Of a stretch of 60,505 nucleotides of DNA, positions 48,866 to 57,836 are shown piece by piece. Origin of the DNA: an uncultured Clostridia bacterium (GTDB lineage Bacteria > Bacillota > Clostridia > Saccharofermentanales > Saccharofermentanaceae); assembly GCA_947303255.1 (NCBI GenBank), contig CAMYXL010000008.1, positions 1-60,505 of the forward strand. The letters run 5' to 3'. Position 1 is the first letter of the stretch, and the number at the start of each line of letters is the position of its first letter. The notes under the pieces are model-generated. The model was not told the DNA's origin and searched no databases. It worked only from the letters and a program-made list of their open reading frames with translations. Made by a program: the position numbers and the translations under genes.

Positions 48866-50764
48866 TCACGTGTATACGATTGAACCATCTGCATAAGTTG
48901 TCTTTGTCTTAATGTAGTTTCCGTTTTCGTAGATACTTTCTACTTTCTTGGTGAACTTTCCATCCTTATCGGCGTACTCATAGCATATACCTATATATGT
49001 GCCACTATGTGCAACATCTTCGTATGTAATGATACATGAGTAGTCAAACACTTTGTTGCTGTCGTAATATTTGATCTTTGTCTGCGTTGCACTGATATAC
49101 TCATGCTCGGTATATCCGGAAATGTTATCACTGGAATCATAAATCTCTTCCGTAATTACTTGGCCTTCTTTGTCCAGACCGCATATTGTCTTGCATATGC
49201 GGTTACCGTTTTCATCATAATTGGTAACGATCTTCTTATTCTCTTTCGGATAGTACTGTTCCTCAGAGGTCATTTTTCCGTTCTCGGCAAAATGTGTTAT
49301 TTTGTCAAAACTTCCATCCTCGAAATAAGTTGAAATATTACTTAAGTTTCCGTTAGGATAGTAATTCTTGTATTCTTTATTTTGGATAAGGATTACTTCC
49401 ATTTCACCGCTTCCGCTTCCTCTGTCATCATATGGATAATATGTGATCTCATTTTCGAGGATACCGTCTGCCGTATAAGTCTTAGACGCTACGAGCATGC
49501 CTGCATCATAATCTTCGGTTCTCTTTTCAGATAATTTGCCATTTTCGTAGCTCTCGGAATATCTGCTATCCAACAATTCGTTTGAGTCATATTTGTCAGT
49601 ATACTTGGAGGTAATTATTCCGTTCTTATAACTGACATAGCTCGTTTCGATCAGCATGTTATCGGAATCGTACTTATATTCTGTTGTGCTGGTTGATTTG
49701 TTGTCCGGAGAAGAATAAGTTGCTTTGGTCATTCTTCCGGCACTGTTCCTTGTATATTTATAGATTGCTGAAGGATTACCGCTAGGATCGTAAAAATTCT
49801 CTTCGATGATCAGGCCGTTGGAGTCATACTTAGGAACTCCATAGTATCCTGTAGTGAAGATTTCCTGGATACGCTTATTGTTGGAATCATATTCACTTCC
49901 ATCCAAAGTTGTATCAGGTGTAAATGTTCCGGGGATGATACCGTATCTTGAACAGATATCTGTGAACTCCTTGGAGAATGCAAAGCCTGAAAGGACTCCG
50001 TCTCTGCTAAGTCCGTTTTCTAACTGTGCGATCCAGAAAACCAATCCGCCTTTGTCAAATTCTCTTCCCATCATAGCAAGATACATATTCTTGACATACT
50101 CTAAGTCAGTAAGATTCTTGCTTTTGTATTCAGAACTCTTTATGAAATTTGCTGCGCAGGCAATACCCTGAAGTTCTCCGTTAAGAAGACCCTTTACCCA
50201 GAATTCCTGGCCGCCTTTGTCACCGATACGGCCAAGGCAAACCTTGTACATTCTTTCTACGAAAAGGTTAACATTGTTTACTTGATCAAGCGGATATTCG
50301 TTTGTGAAATAACCTGCTGTGATTCCGCAGTCGCTGCAAACATTGTAGAACTCCTCCGAATTTGCGAATCCGGTAAAGATATCTTCTCTCGAGCTACCCT
50401 CGTTTAATCTGGCACACCAGAAATCATATCCGGATGAATCTGCTTCTCTGCCCATGAACATAGTATAAAGATCATTAACGAACTGCTTGTCTGAGGTGTT
50501 CTTTTCTTTATACTCTTTACTGAAGATGAAATTGAAGACAACAGCTGAGCCGTCGAGTCTTCCTTCGGTAATCTCTTTTTTCCAGAAGTTAAATCCGTCT
50601 GAATCAGGTTCTCTTCCGAGAGATACCTTGTAACATCTGTTTACAAAGTCATCGATGGTGTTGTCAGCGCTTACCTTGGGAGCGTTGATAAGTAAGACGC
50701 CCGTTGCCATTACCAAAGCCAAAGAAAGCCCGGCTATCTTTGAAGCTATAGTTCGAAGTTGCAT
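48866..50764 (-). CDS. Secreted DUF4214 protein with YD/MORN-like C-terminal repeats (paralogue 1)
   Basis: 632 residues. A signal peptide (about 1-33, ending KVSA) precedes four DUF4214 units in residues about 35-290 (FVNRCYKVSLGREPDSDGFNFW, FVNDLYTMFMGREADSSGYDFW, FVERMYKVCLGRIGDKGGQEFW, YLAMMGREFDKGGLVFW). The rest is a run of short Tyr-rich beta units (EYKYDSDNMLIETSY, DKYDSNELLDSRY, ESYENGKLSEKR) like YwqK/MORN or YD repeats. Surface location and binding functions are likely. GAGGAGG lies eight bases before Met. Its N-terminal half is nearly identical to the next gene, indicating recent duplication. Confidence 0.87.
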   Translation of the reverse strand: MQLRTIASKIAGLSLALVMATGVLLINAPKVSADNTIDDFVNRCYKVSLGREPDSDGFNFWKKEITEGRLDGSAVVFNFIFSKEYKEKNTSDKQFVNDLYTMFMGREADSSGYDFWCARLNEGSSREDIFTGFANSEEFYNVCSDCGITAGYFTNEYPLDQVNNVNLFVERMYKVCLGRIGDKGGQEFWVKGLLNGELQGIACAANFIKSSEYKSKNLTDLEYVKNMYLAMMGREFDKGGLVFWIAQLENGLSRDGVLSGFAFSKEFTDICSRYGIIPGTFTPDTTLDGSEYDSNNKRIQEIFTTGYYGVPKYDSNGLIIEENFYDPSGNPSAIYKYTRNSAGRMTKATYSSPDNKSTSTTEYKYDSDNMLIETSYVSYKNGIITSKYTDKYDSNELLDSRYSESYENGKLSEKRTEDYDAGMLVASKTYTADGILENEITYYPYDDRGSGSGEMEVILIQNKEYKNYYPNGNLSNISTYFEDGSFDKITHFAENGKMTSEEQYYPKENKKIVTNYDENGNRICKTICGLDKEGQVITEEIYDSSDNISGYTEHEYISATQTKIKYYDSNKVFDYSCIITYEDVAHSGTYIGICYEYADKDGKFTKKVESIYENGNYIKTKTTYADGSIVYT

Positions 50765-50900
50765 TTGCCATACCTCCTCAATCATAAATATAAAATGATT
50801 TTAACATGGCCTAACTCGTCTTGTCTTTATACTGATTTGTCTGTTGTGCAATTATTAATATAACTTTTTTTCGAAAAAAGAGCATCCCGAAAGGACGCCC

Positions 50901-50977
50901 TCTAAACCACTTATCGTTTTCGAGAGTGGTTTTAGAATGCAAAAAATAAGGAGCACCCCGAAGGACGCTCCTTAATC
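50901..50977. repeat. 77-bp repeat copy B (3' tail of the second DUF4214 gene)
   Basis: Copy of 48778-48854 with seven mismatches. A third partial copy of the terminator hairpin (GAGCATCCCGAAAGGACG) lies beside it at about 50879-50898. Confidence 0.9.
50942..50974 (-). terminator. Intrinsic terminator of the second DUF4214 gene
   Basis: Minus strand: AAGGAGCGTCC-TTCG-GGGTGCTCCTT, then ATTTTTT. A second terminator-like hairpin followed by TTTTTTCG lies further downstream near 50872-50902. Confidence 0.92.
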
Positions 50978-50986
50978 TTCTTATGA

Positions 50987-52864
50987 TTACTCGTATCTTG
51001 TTTCCTCAGTTCCGTCAGCATGATGAGTTACAACCTTGTACATATCCTTTTCAGAATCATAGGTAGATTCCTCGTAGTAATCTAAAGTGCCGTTAGGAAG
51101 ATAATAAGATATTTTGGAGTGCTTTTCTCCTAGTTCCTCTTTAGTTTTGGAGCCCATTATCTCACCTGCCGCATTATAATCGATATCTGTTATCACGGAT
51201 TCGTCAGCATTATATGAGGTCGTAGTGTATCTTAGTAGTGTATCAGTATCTTTCTCATAGACATCCATTCTTATCAGTCTGTTTTTAGAGTCATAAGTAT
51301 ACTTTTCTGTAGAATCTAAAACACCGTTTGTGTAGGATTTGGATAATATCAAAAGATTATTTTTGTATACTGTATAGTAATTCAGCGAACCGTCCGAATT
51401 ATAGAATGAATTTTCACTGTCATTCCAACTGTTTTTGTATGTAGATACTTCTTTTCTGCCATCATTGTATTTGGTTTCTGATGATGTAGGATTTCCTTCA
51501 GTATCGTAATAATATCTGGTTTCATATCCATTTTCATAATCCTTTTCCCAGAAGGTCTTAGTCGTATCGTTATCTTCATCATAGAACTCGAAAATGGATT
51601 GATGCAATATCTTGTCATCCGCGGACCTTGTGATCAATTCAACTTTATACGGTTTTGAGGTTGCCTCAACTTTTCTGTCGACCTTGCCATCTTTATTGTA
51701 GTACACTGTCTTCTCAATATTTTCATTATCCGAGATAATGGTGTAATCTGTGACTTCTTTAGAACCGTCATTCCAGACGGTTTCGGAATGTCCGGCATCT
51801 CCGTTCGGATAATGATTGGAGACAGTTGTGACATAAGATCTTCCGTCATTATATTTACAGACTTTCTTTGTAAGGAATCCGTTGCTGCTATATTCCAAAG
51901 TTTCCGTATAAGCATCTAATCCGTTTTCAGGATCATCAGGACAAATGACCTTTATCAACTGGTTATTGTCATTATACTCATTTTTGATTCCGTATTTATC
52001 AACGAAAAACTTGGAAGGCGTATATGAGCCAGGGACGATTCCATAGCTTTCGCAGATTCCTCTGAATTCAGCCGAGTTGGCAAATCCGCAGAATACATAA
52101 TCACGACTGTAGTTGTTGCAGAGCAGATTGAACCAATAATCCAAACCACCCTTATCATACTCTCTTCCCATCATTGCACGGTAGAGATTCTTAACATAAT
52201 CAATGTAGTATTCGTTAGCTTCGATGTACTCTCTGCTGTTAACAAAATTGGCTGCACAGGATATACCTGTCAGATCCTGCTTAAGAAGACCTTTTACCCA
52301 GAATTCCTGGCCATCTTTGTCACCGATCCTTCCGAGGCAGGTCTTATAAAGTCTTTCTACGAAAAGGTTTACTTTATTAACCTGATCCAGAGGGTATTCG
52401 CTTGTAAAGTAACCTGCTGTAATACCGCAATCATTGCACACTTTATAGAATTCGTCCGAGTTGGCAAATCCTGCAAAGATGGATTCTCTGGAATCGCCTT
52501 CGGATAATCTGGCACACCAGAAATCATATCCGGAGGTGTCTGCTTCTCTGCCCATGAACATGGTATAAAGATCATTAACGAACTGCTTGTCGGATGTGTT
52601 CTTTTCTTTATACTCTTTGCTGAAGATGAAATTGAAGACGACAGCCGATCCGTCTAGTCTTCCTTCGGTAATCTCTTTTTTCCAGAAGTTAAAACCGTCT
52701 GAATCAGGTTCTCTTCCGAGAGCTACCTTGTAACATCTGTTTACAAAGTCATCGATGGTATTGTCTGCGCTTACCTTTGGAGCGTTGAAGAACAGGATAC
52801 CTGCGATCATGATTAAGGCTAATGATACGCTGATGATCTTTGATGTGACTTTTCTTGCCTGCAT
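50987..52864 (-). CDS. Secreted DUF4214 protein with YD/MORN-like C-terminal repeats (paralogue 2)
   Basis: 625 residues. Signal peptide, then four DUF4214 units nearly identical to paralogue 1 over the first 200 or so residues (FVNRCYKVALGREPDSDGFNFW, FVNDLYTMFMGREADTSGYDFW). The C-terminal half again consists of Tyr-rich repeats (NHYPNGDAGHSETVWNDGSKEV, TYDSKNRLIRMDVY) but has diverged strongly. A conserved anchor with a variable repeat region suggests a ligand- or partner-binding tail under diversification. GCGAGGG precedes Met. It has its own terminators, so the two genes are separate transcription units. Confidence 0.87.
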   Translation of the reverse strand: MQARKVTSKIISVSLALIMIAGILFFNAPKVSADNTIDDFVNRCYKVALGREPDSDGFNFWKKEITEGRLDGSAVVFNFIFSKEYKEKNTSDKQFVNDLYTMFMGREADTSGYDFWCARLSEGDSRESIFAGFANSDEFYKVCNDCGITAGYFTSEYPLDQVNKVNLFVERLYKTCLGRIGDKDGQEFWVKGLLKQDLTGISCAANFVNSREYIEANEYYIDYVKNLYRAMMGREYDKGGLDYWFNLLCNNYSRDYVFCGFANSAEFRGICESYGIVPGSYTPSKFFVDKYGIKNEYNDNNQLIKVICPDDPENGLDAYTETLEYSSNGFLTKKVCKYNDGRSYVTTVSNHYPNGDAGHSETVWNDGSKEVTDYTIISDNENIEKTVYYNKDGKVDRKVEATSKPYKVELITRSADDKILHQSIFEFYDEDNDTTKTFWEKDYENGYETRYYYDTEGNPTSSETKYNDGRKEVSTYKNSWNDSENSFYNSDGSLNYYTVYKNNLLILSKSYTNGVLDSTEKYTYDSKNRLIRMDVYEKDTDTLLRYTTTSYNADESVITDIDYNAAGEIMGSKTKEELGEKHSKISYYLPNGTLDYYEESTYDSEKDMYKVVTHHADGTEETRYE

Positions 52865-52981
52865 TTTATACCCTCGCTTTCTCAAAAAAATCTTATTTTC
52901 ATGTTATCACATATTCGTGATATTTATTCAATACCTGTGGTATCATCTTCTTGTATTTATTTTCGCGAAGGAGGAAAAATA

Positions 52982-53377
52982 ATGAGCAAGATAAACGATT
53001 TTTTGAGCGATGCAGGAGTATTCTTCCTTGCAACTGTTGACGGAGATCAGCCGAAGATAAGACCACTCGGACTTCATCTTGAGATGGACGGAAAGGTTCT
53101 TTTCGGAATCGGTGATTTTAAGAATGTATATAAGCAGATGGTTAAAAATCCTAAGGTCGAGATCGTGGCAAGTAAGCCTGACGGACACTGGATGCGCTAC
53201 ACCGGAAAGGCTGTTTTCGAAGAGGATAATAAGTATGCAGAGGCTGCTTTGGAAGGTGCACCTCACTTGAGAGGTATCTATAACGAGCAGACAGGGAACA
53301 AGATGATGATGTTCCATCTCGAGGATGCTACATGTGTTGACATTACAGTGATGGGAGAAGGGGAAAGCCTTATCTGA
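52982..53377 (+). CDS. Pyridoxamine 5'-phosphate oxidase-like flavin-binding protein
   Basis: 131-residue split-barrel protein of the PNPOx-like family. Typical segments: DAGVFFLATVDGDQPKIRPLGLHLEMDGKVLFGIGDFKNVYKQMVKNPKVEIVASKPDGHWMRYTGKAVFE. These bind FMN or a related cofactor and reduce small molecules or sense redox state; the substrate is unknown. AAGGAGG lies about eight bases before the ATG. The stop overlaps the next start by one base (TGATG). Confidence 0.9.
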   Translation: MSKINDFLSDAGVFFLATVDGDQPKIRPLGLHLEMDGKVLFGIGDFKNVYKQMVKNPKVEIVASKPDGHWMRYTGKAVFEEDNKYAEAALEGAPHLRGIYNEQTGNKMMMFHLEDATCVDITVMGEGESLI

Positions 53378-53550
53378 TGAGCAAATGTGACTACTGCGTC
53401 TTCTATAATTATGATGACTTCACGGGCGAGTATGTCTGTGATGCGAATATCGATGAAGACGATATAGAACGCATGATGTATAAGGGCACAAAAGATTGTC
53501 CGTTTTTTAGAGATGGTGACGAATACAAAACTGTTCGTCACCAGATCTAA
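53377..53550 (+). CDS. DUF6472-like small Cys-rich protein (57 residues)
   Basis: Begins at the A of the preceding stop codon (TGATG overlap), so it is translationally coupled to the PNPOx-like gene. The sequence has CDYCVFYNYDD near the start, VCDANIDEDD in the middle and CPFFRDGDEY near the end. The Cys and acidic pattern with the final DEYKTVRHQ resembles the DUF6472 family of Clostridia. Four Cys could bind a metal or cluster. Function unknown. Its length is below common gene-calling thresholds. Confidence 0.85.
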   Translation: MSKCDYCVFYNYDDFTGEYVCDANIDEDDIERMMYKGTKDCPFFRDGDEYKTVRHQI

Positions 53551-53642
53551 AAACGCAAAAATATTATATTTTTAATTGCGTATTTTTACCTCCATATTAA
53601 AAAAAGCATAATTGACAGTACAAATCCTAGAGTTTGTCGGTA

Positions 53643-53701
53643 TATCGCGAAACGATTCTAAGGATATATTTTAAAGTAACCATTATTGCGAAGAGCAATA
53701 A
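53643..53701 (+). promoter_or_regulatory. Possible operator and leader hairpin of the xylanase gene
   Basis: The dyad ATCG-CGAAA-CGAT (53644-53656) has the look of a LacI-family operator. Downstream, TTATTGC-GAAGA-GCAATAA (53683-53701) is a perfect 7-bp hairpin just before the GGAGG. No clear promoter pair is placed: a TTGACA at 53612 is followed by TATATC only after 23 bases. Confidence 0.4.
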
Positions 53702-53718
53702 ATTATATGGAGGTTAGT

Positions 53719-56280
53719 ATGAAAAAAGTGTTTAGAAGTGTTGTAGCGGCAGCACTTGCAACTGCGATGGTATTATCCGTGGCAGCTTGTAACAGCAAGG
53801 AGTCAACGGAGACTTCAGGCGAAGAGACCACTACAACGGAAAGTTCCGAACAGACAACGGAAACGACCAAAGACGAGGGTTGGACAATGCCGCCTATCGT
53901 CAGCACGATCAGTTCTGAGGGAAACATCATCAAGAATGGTTTCTTTGAGGATTCTGACGTAAGTATGTGGTCGATCGAATGCGGAAGTTCTGTTATCTCT
54001 GCAGGTAATGATGCATCAGAGGCATGCGATGCTTATTCCACCTACGGCGTGATCGACAGAGATCCTGCTTCTGCTTCACCTTACGACTGTTTTGCTCAGG
54101 ATGTTACGGCAGACATCCAGAGTGGCGTAACTTACAACTATGAGTTCTACGCTAAACTGTCCGCAGATTATGACGGCGCTCCTGCTAATCAGCGCCAGAT
54201 CGACTTTGCTCCTTACATGACAGTCGACGGACAGACAAGTTATCTCGGTTCTTATTCAGCTGAGATCTCCGGTACCTGCAGCCAGCAGCTCGAGCCTGGT
54301 GTATGGACACGTTTCGCAGGTACATTCACACCACAATGGAGCGGTTCACTTGATAAGGCAGTTATCCGTATCATCGAGCAGGGTACAGATTACGGCAGCG
54401 GTGACTGCGTAAAGGGTGACTATTACATCGCAGGATTTATCCTCGCACCTGATTCTGAGATCGAGGATCTCGGACCAGCAGAAGTAGAGACAGATATTCC
54501 TGATCTCCGTTCTGTAGTTGCTTCTGCTGACGGACTCGGTGATGATGCTATCTGCGGTACATCCATCGTACAGTCCGAGCTTAATGATGAGCTCTTGATG
54601 CAGCTCGTTGAGAAGCACTTTAATGCAATCACGATCGGTAACGAACTTAAGCCAGATGCTATGTTCGGTTATAACAACCACGAAGTTGGTGCTCTCGAGG
54701 AAGTTGAGTTCAACGGCGAGACAATGACAGTACCTGTACTTGATCACTCCCGTGCAGATGCTATCCTTGATGCTATCCTTGCTTGGAATGAAGCTAATCC
54801 TGATCATGCGATCAAGGTAAGAGGACACGTTCTCGTATGGCACTCTCAGACACCTGAGTGGTTCTTCCACGAAGATTATGATGCTACAAAGCCATATGTA
54901 TCCAAGGACGAGATGAATAAGCGTCTTGAGTGGTACATTTCTTCAATGCTTACATATTACACAGGTTCCGGCAGCAAGTACGAAGGACTCTTCTATGGCT
55001 GGGACGTTGTAAACGAAGCTATCAGTGATGCAACAAATACTTACAGAACAGACGAAGAGGCAGGCGGTGAGCTTACTGATGATACACACGGAAGCAAGTC
55101 TTCCTGGTGGAAGGTATATCAGAGCAACGAGTTCATCATCAATGCTTTCAAGTTCGCTAACAAGTATGCACCTGCTTCTTTGGAGCTCTACTACAACGAT
55201 TACAACGAGTGCAACCTTAAGAAGTGCGAAGGTATCGTTAAGCTCATCGAAGATGTTAAGGCAGCAGAAGGAACACGTATCGACGGTTTCGGAATGCAGG
55301 GTCACTACACAGTTAATGCTCCTTCTGTAGGTCAGATCGAGACATGCGCAAGAGAGTATGCTAAGGTCGTTGACAAGATCATGCTCACAGAGCTTGACGT
55401 TAAGACAAGTGTAGGATTTGACGGTTCCAAGGAAATGCTCCCTGATGAGTACAACCGTCAGGCTGTATATCTCAATCAGATCTACGAAGTACTTAAGACA
55501 CTCGATAAGGAAGACGGAATCGATGTATCCGGTATCACAGTTTGGGGTGTAATCGATCCTAACTCATGGCTCCAGTCACAGAGCAATGTTGGTGGCGGTG
55601 CTAACGGACTTCTCGCTCAGTATCCACTTCTCTTCGACGGAAGATATCAGGCTAAGCTCGCTTACTGGGCATTCGTTGATTCTTCCAAGCTCGACTTTGA
55701 TATCAAGGCTCTCGAGCGTCCATCAATGGATGTTAAGAAGGGTACTGTTACTGTAGACGGTGAACTCGATGATGCATGGGCTAATGCAGCTGATGTTCCA
55801 CTTGATATCGTACTCGGTGCTAAGTGTACTGGTTCTGCTAAGCTCCTCTGGGATGAGGAAAACCTCTATGTAATCTTCACAGTTAAGGATTCCGTTCTTA
55901 ACAAGGATAACGAGAATGCTTGGGAGCAGGATTCCATCGAGGTATTCATCGATGAGAATAATGCTAAGGCAGGCGGATATGAGCCTGACGATAAGCAGTA
56001 TCGTGTAAGCTATGAGAACTTCCTCTCATTCAACGGCGATAAGTGTCTTGAAGAGAACATGAAGTCCGCTGTTAAGATCACAGATGACGGATATGTCATC
56101 GAAGCTTCTTTCAAGTGGACAGACATTACACCTGAGGTAGGAACAGCAGTAGGTCTTGAACTTCAGGTTAACGATGCCGGAGCAGACGGTGTACGTTCTG
56201 GTACTATCAGCTGGGCTGATAATACAGGTAACGGTTACCAGGATCCGGAAGTATTCGGTACAATCAATCTTGTTGAATGA
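53719..56280 (+). CDS. GH10 endo-beta-1,4-xylanase lipoprotein with CBM modules
   Basis: Cell-surface xylanase of 853 residues. Signal peptide with lipobox (VAAC), a Thr/Glu/Ser-rich linker, then an N-terminal carbohydrate-binding module of CBM4/9/22 type (about 75-255, IIKNGFFEDSDVSMWS). The GH10 barrel spans about 275-660: VRGHVLVWHSQTPEWFF, acid/base Glu433 in GWDVVNEAISD and nucleophile Glu558 in MLTELDVKTS. A C-terminal CBM9-like module follows (about 675-853, VDGELDDAWANA..., SIEVFIDENNA). GGAGG precedes Met. Terminator follows. Probably degrades plant xylan at the cell surface. Confidence 0.96.
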   Translation: MKKVFRSVVAAALATAMVLSVAACNSKESTETSGEETTTTESSEQTTETTKDEGWTMPPIVSTISSEGNIIKNGFFEDSDVSMWSIECGSSVISAGNDASEACDAYSTYGVIDRDPASASPYDCFAQDVTADIQSGVTYNYEFYAKLSADYDGAPANQRQIDFAPYMTVDGQTSYLGSYSAEISGTCSQQLEPGVWTRFAGTFTPQWSGSLDKAVIRIIEQGTDYGSGDCVKGDYYIAGFILAPDSEIEDLGPAEVETDIPDLRSVVASADGLGDDAICGTSIVQSELNDELLMQLVEKHFNAITIGNELKPDAMFGYNNHEVGALEEVEFNGETMTVPVLDHSRADAILDAILAWNEANPDHAIKVRGHVLVWHSQTPEWFFHEDYDATKPYVSKDEMNKRLEWYISSMLTYYTGSGSKYEGLFYGWDVVNEAISDATNTYRTDEEAGGELTDDTHGSKSSWWKVYQSNEFIINAFKFANKYAPASLELYYNDYNECNLKKCEGIVKLIEDVKAAEGTRIDGFGMQGHYTVNAPSVGQIETCAREYAKVVDKIMLTELDVKTSVGFDGSKEMLPDEYNRQAVYLNQIYEVLKTLDKEDGIDVSGITVWGVIDPNSWLQSQSNVGGGANGLLAQYPLLFDGRYQAKLAYWAFVDSSKLDFDIKALERPSMDVKKGTVTVDGELDDAWANAADVPLDIVLGAKCTGSAKLLWDEENLYVIFTVKDSVLNKDNENAWEQDSIEVFIDENNAKAGGYEPDDKQYRVSYENFLSFNGDKCLEENMKSAVKITDDGYVIEASFKWTDITPEVGTAVGLELQVNDAGADGVRSGTISWADNTGNGYQDPEVFGTINLVE

Positions 56281-56301
56281 TCCGAATGAAATAAACAACT
56301 T

Positions 56302-56329
56302 AAGGAGGTGCTTCGGCACCTCCTTTTTT
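56302..56329 (+). terminator. Intrinsic terminator of the xylanase gene
   Basis: GGAGGTGC-TTCG-GCACCTCC, a UUCG-capped stem, then six T residues. Confidence 0.96.
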
Positions 56330-56368
56330 GTAGTACAATTACATAAATGATTTTTTTCGGAGGCTTAT

Positions 56369-57019
56369 ATGGAACAGAAAAGAATACTTTGTTTCGGTGA
56401 TTCACTTACGTGGGGATATGATCCTGTTAAACGCTGCAGAATGCCGGAAAGCGAGCGTTGGACAGGAGTACTGCAAAGTGAACTTGGTGACGGTTACAAA
56501 GTGATCGAGGAAGGTCATAACGGAAGGACCATTGCAGTAGACGATCCTGCAGAAGGAGAGAAGAACGGCCTTAAGTATATTATCCCTTGTCTCGAAAGCC
56601 AGAGCCCTCTGGATGTCATGATCTTAATGCTCGGAAGTAACGACCTTAAGACAAAGTTTGGATTTTGCGCAATGGACATTGCAGGTGAGATGCAGATCTT
56701 CCTGGAAAAAGTTCAGACACATAACAGATATCGAATGGGCGGAAAACTTAAGATCCTTCTTATCGCTCCGCCGATGCTCGGAGGCAAAGCATACGGTACG
56801 TGGCTTGACGAGTGTTTTGATTTTAAGAGAACTCCTTCGATCTGTAAGGAAATTCCTGAGTGGTACAAAAAACTCGCGTCAATGTATGACTGCGAGTTTA
56901 TGGATGCATCTTTGATTGTAGAACCGAGTGAAGCGGACGGTGTTCATCTTGATCCTTCCGAACAGATAAAACTCGGTAAAGCTATCTATAGCAAACTTAA
57001 AGAATCGGGACTAATTTAA
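56369..57019 (+). CDS. SGNH-family esterase/lipase
   Basis: 216-residue cytoplasmic or unsignalled hydrolase. Block I CFGDSLTWGYDP carries the catalytic Ser12, block II EEGHNGRTI, block III MLGSNDLKT, and block V DGVHLD provides Asp and His. The pattern with PESERWTGVLQSELG and LDVMILMLGSND is that of arylesterase/acetylesterase-type SGNH enzymes. Beside a GH10 xylanase it might deacetylate imported xylo-oligosaccharides; that is inference. CGGAGG precedes the ATG. It overlaps the convergent nitroreductase gene by four bases. Confidence 0.9.
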   Translation: MEQKRILCFGDSLTWGYDPVKRCRMPESERWTGVLQSELGDGYKVIEEGHNGRTIAVDDPAEGEKNGLKYIIPCLESQSPLDVMILMLGSNDLKTKFGFCAMDIAGEMQIFLEKVQTHNRYRMGGKLKILLIAPPMLGGKAYGTWLDECFDFKRTPSICKEIPEWYKKLASMYDCEFMDASLIVEPSEADGVHLDPSEQIKLGKAIYSKLKESGLI

Positions 57020-57681
57020 GCCCAGATATCATGATCTTTGCCTGAACCGACCTCGAAGTTGTACTTAACGATTCCGAGGTCTATTTTTGTGTTAAAACCA
57101 AGACCTGTTTTAGCCTTTACCTTATCATCGAGAAGAATGAGTTTAAACTTCTGCTGATTAAGTGCAGTAGGGGCGAGAAGAGCTGCATCGATTCCTTCCT
57201 TGAACCACTCCGGAGAATCAGCTTCGATGTTACTTACGTCATCAGGCTTCTTGGACTTTCTTTCCTGTCCCTGATCGACACCGTAACCGACAGTTATAAC
57301 GATAACAATCTTTTCACCCTGACCAATCTTGAATGCGCTAGGGACCTTGGAATATGTCATAGCAACCCAGCATGTATTAAGACCTAATGTCTGAGCATAA
57401 AGAACTATCTTCTGGCCATAATAACCGGCATCTTCTTCAAGCGTATCGGATTTCTTACCGACGATCGCGATGTAGTTTGTAACGCCCGAGAAATTACCAT
57501 AGTGGGCAAGTGTTCCGGAGAATGCACGAGGCTCATTTTTGACGAGCTGAATATGAAGACCGCTTTCAGTATTGATCTCAGTGATAAAGCATTCGAGCTT
57601 GGTTACGATATCTTCGCCAAGTTCTTTTTCTTCATATTGTCTGACGGAGTGTCTTAACTTTAAAGCTTCCTTCAAATCCAT
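57016..57681 (-). CDS. Nitroreductase-family flavoprotein
   Basis: 221 residues. The N-terminal LKLRHSVRQYEEKEL is the FMN-binding Arg-Ser-Val-Arg block, and YYGQKIVLYAQTLGLNTCWVAM the core helix. A C-terminal IEADSPEWFKEGIDAALLAPTALNQQ repeats the helix with the Ala-Pro-x-Ala-x-Asn-x-Gln motif. This is the two-domain Clostridial nitroreductase subgroup, likely reducing quinones or nitro compounds with NAD(P)H. GGAGGTGA precedes the Met. Confidence 0.92.
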   Translation of the reverse strand: MDLKEALKLRHSVRQYEEKELGEDIVTKLECFITEINTESGLHIQLVKNEPRAFSGTLAHYGNFSGVTNYIAIVGKKSDTLEEDAGYYGQKIVLYAQTLGLNTCWVAMTYSKVPSAFKIGQGEKIVIVITVGYGVDQGQERKSKKPDDVSNIEADSPEWFKEGIDAALLAPTALNQQKFKLILLDDKVKAKTGLGFNTKIDLGIVKYNFEVGSGKDHDIWA

Positions 57682-57801
57682 AATCTCACCTCCGATATAA
57701 TTTTATAACGCGAAACCATTTGAGTTCAATAGACAAGATATTAAGGTTTTGAGGCATTTTGGAAAATTTTATCATGTGTAACATATGACACGATTTTGAT
57801 G

Positions 57802-57830
57802 TTGACGAAGTAAATAACCTCTGCTAAACT
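57802..57830 (+). promoter_or_regulatory. Promoter of the structured RNA
   Basis: TTGACG (57802-57807), 17 bases, TAAACT (57825-57830). The expected transcript start is about 57837, at the first hairpin. Confidence 0.65.
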
Positions 57831-57836
57831 AACACA

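Noticed and set aside
48743..52981. Insertion sequence or transposon explaining the duplicated region
   Set aside because: No transposase frame or terminal inverted repeats are seen; the repeats are gene tails with terminators, as expected from gene duplication.
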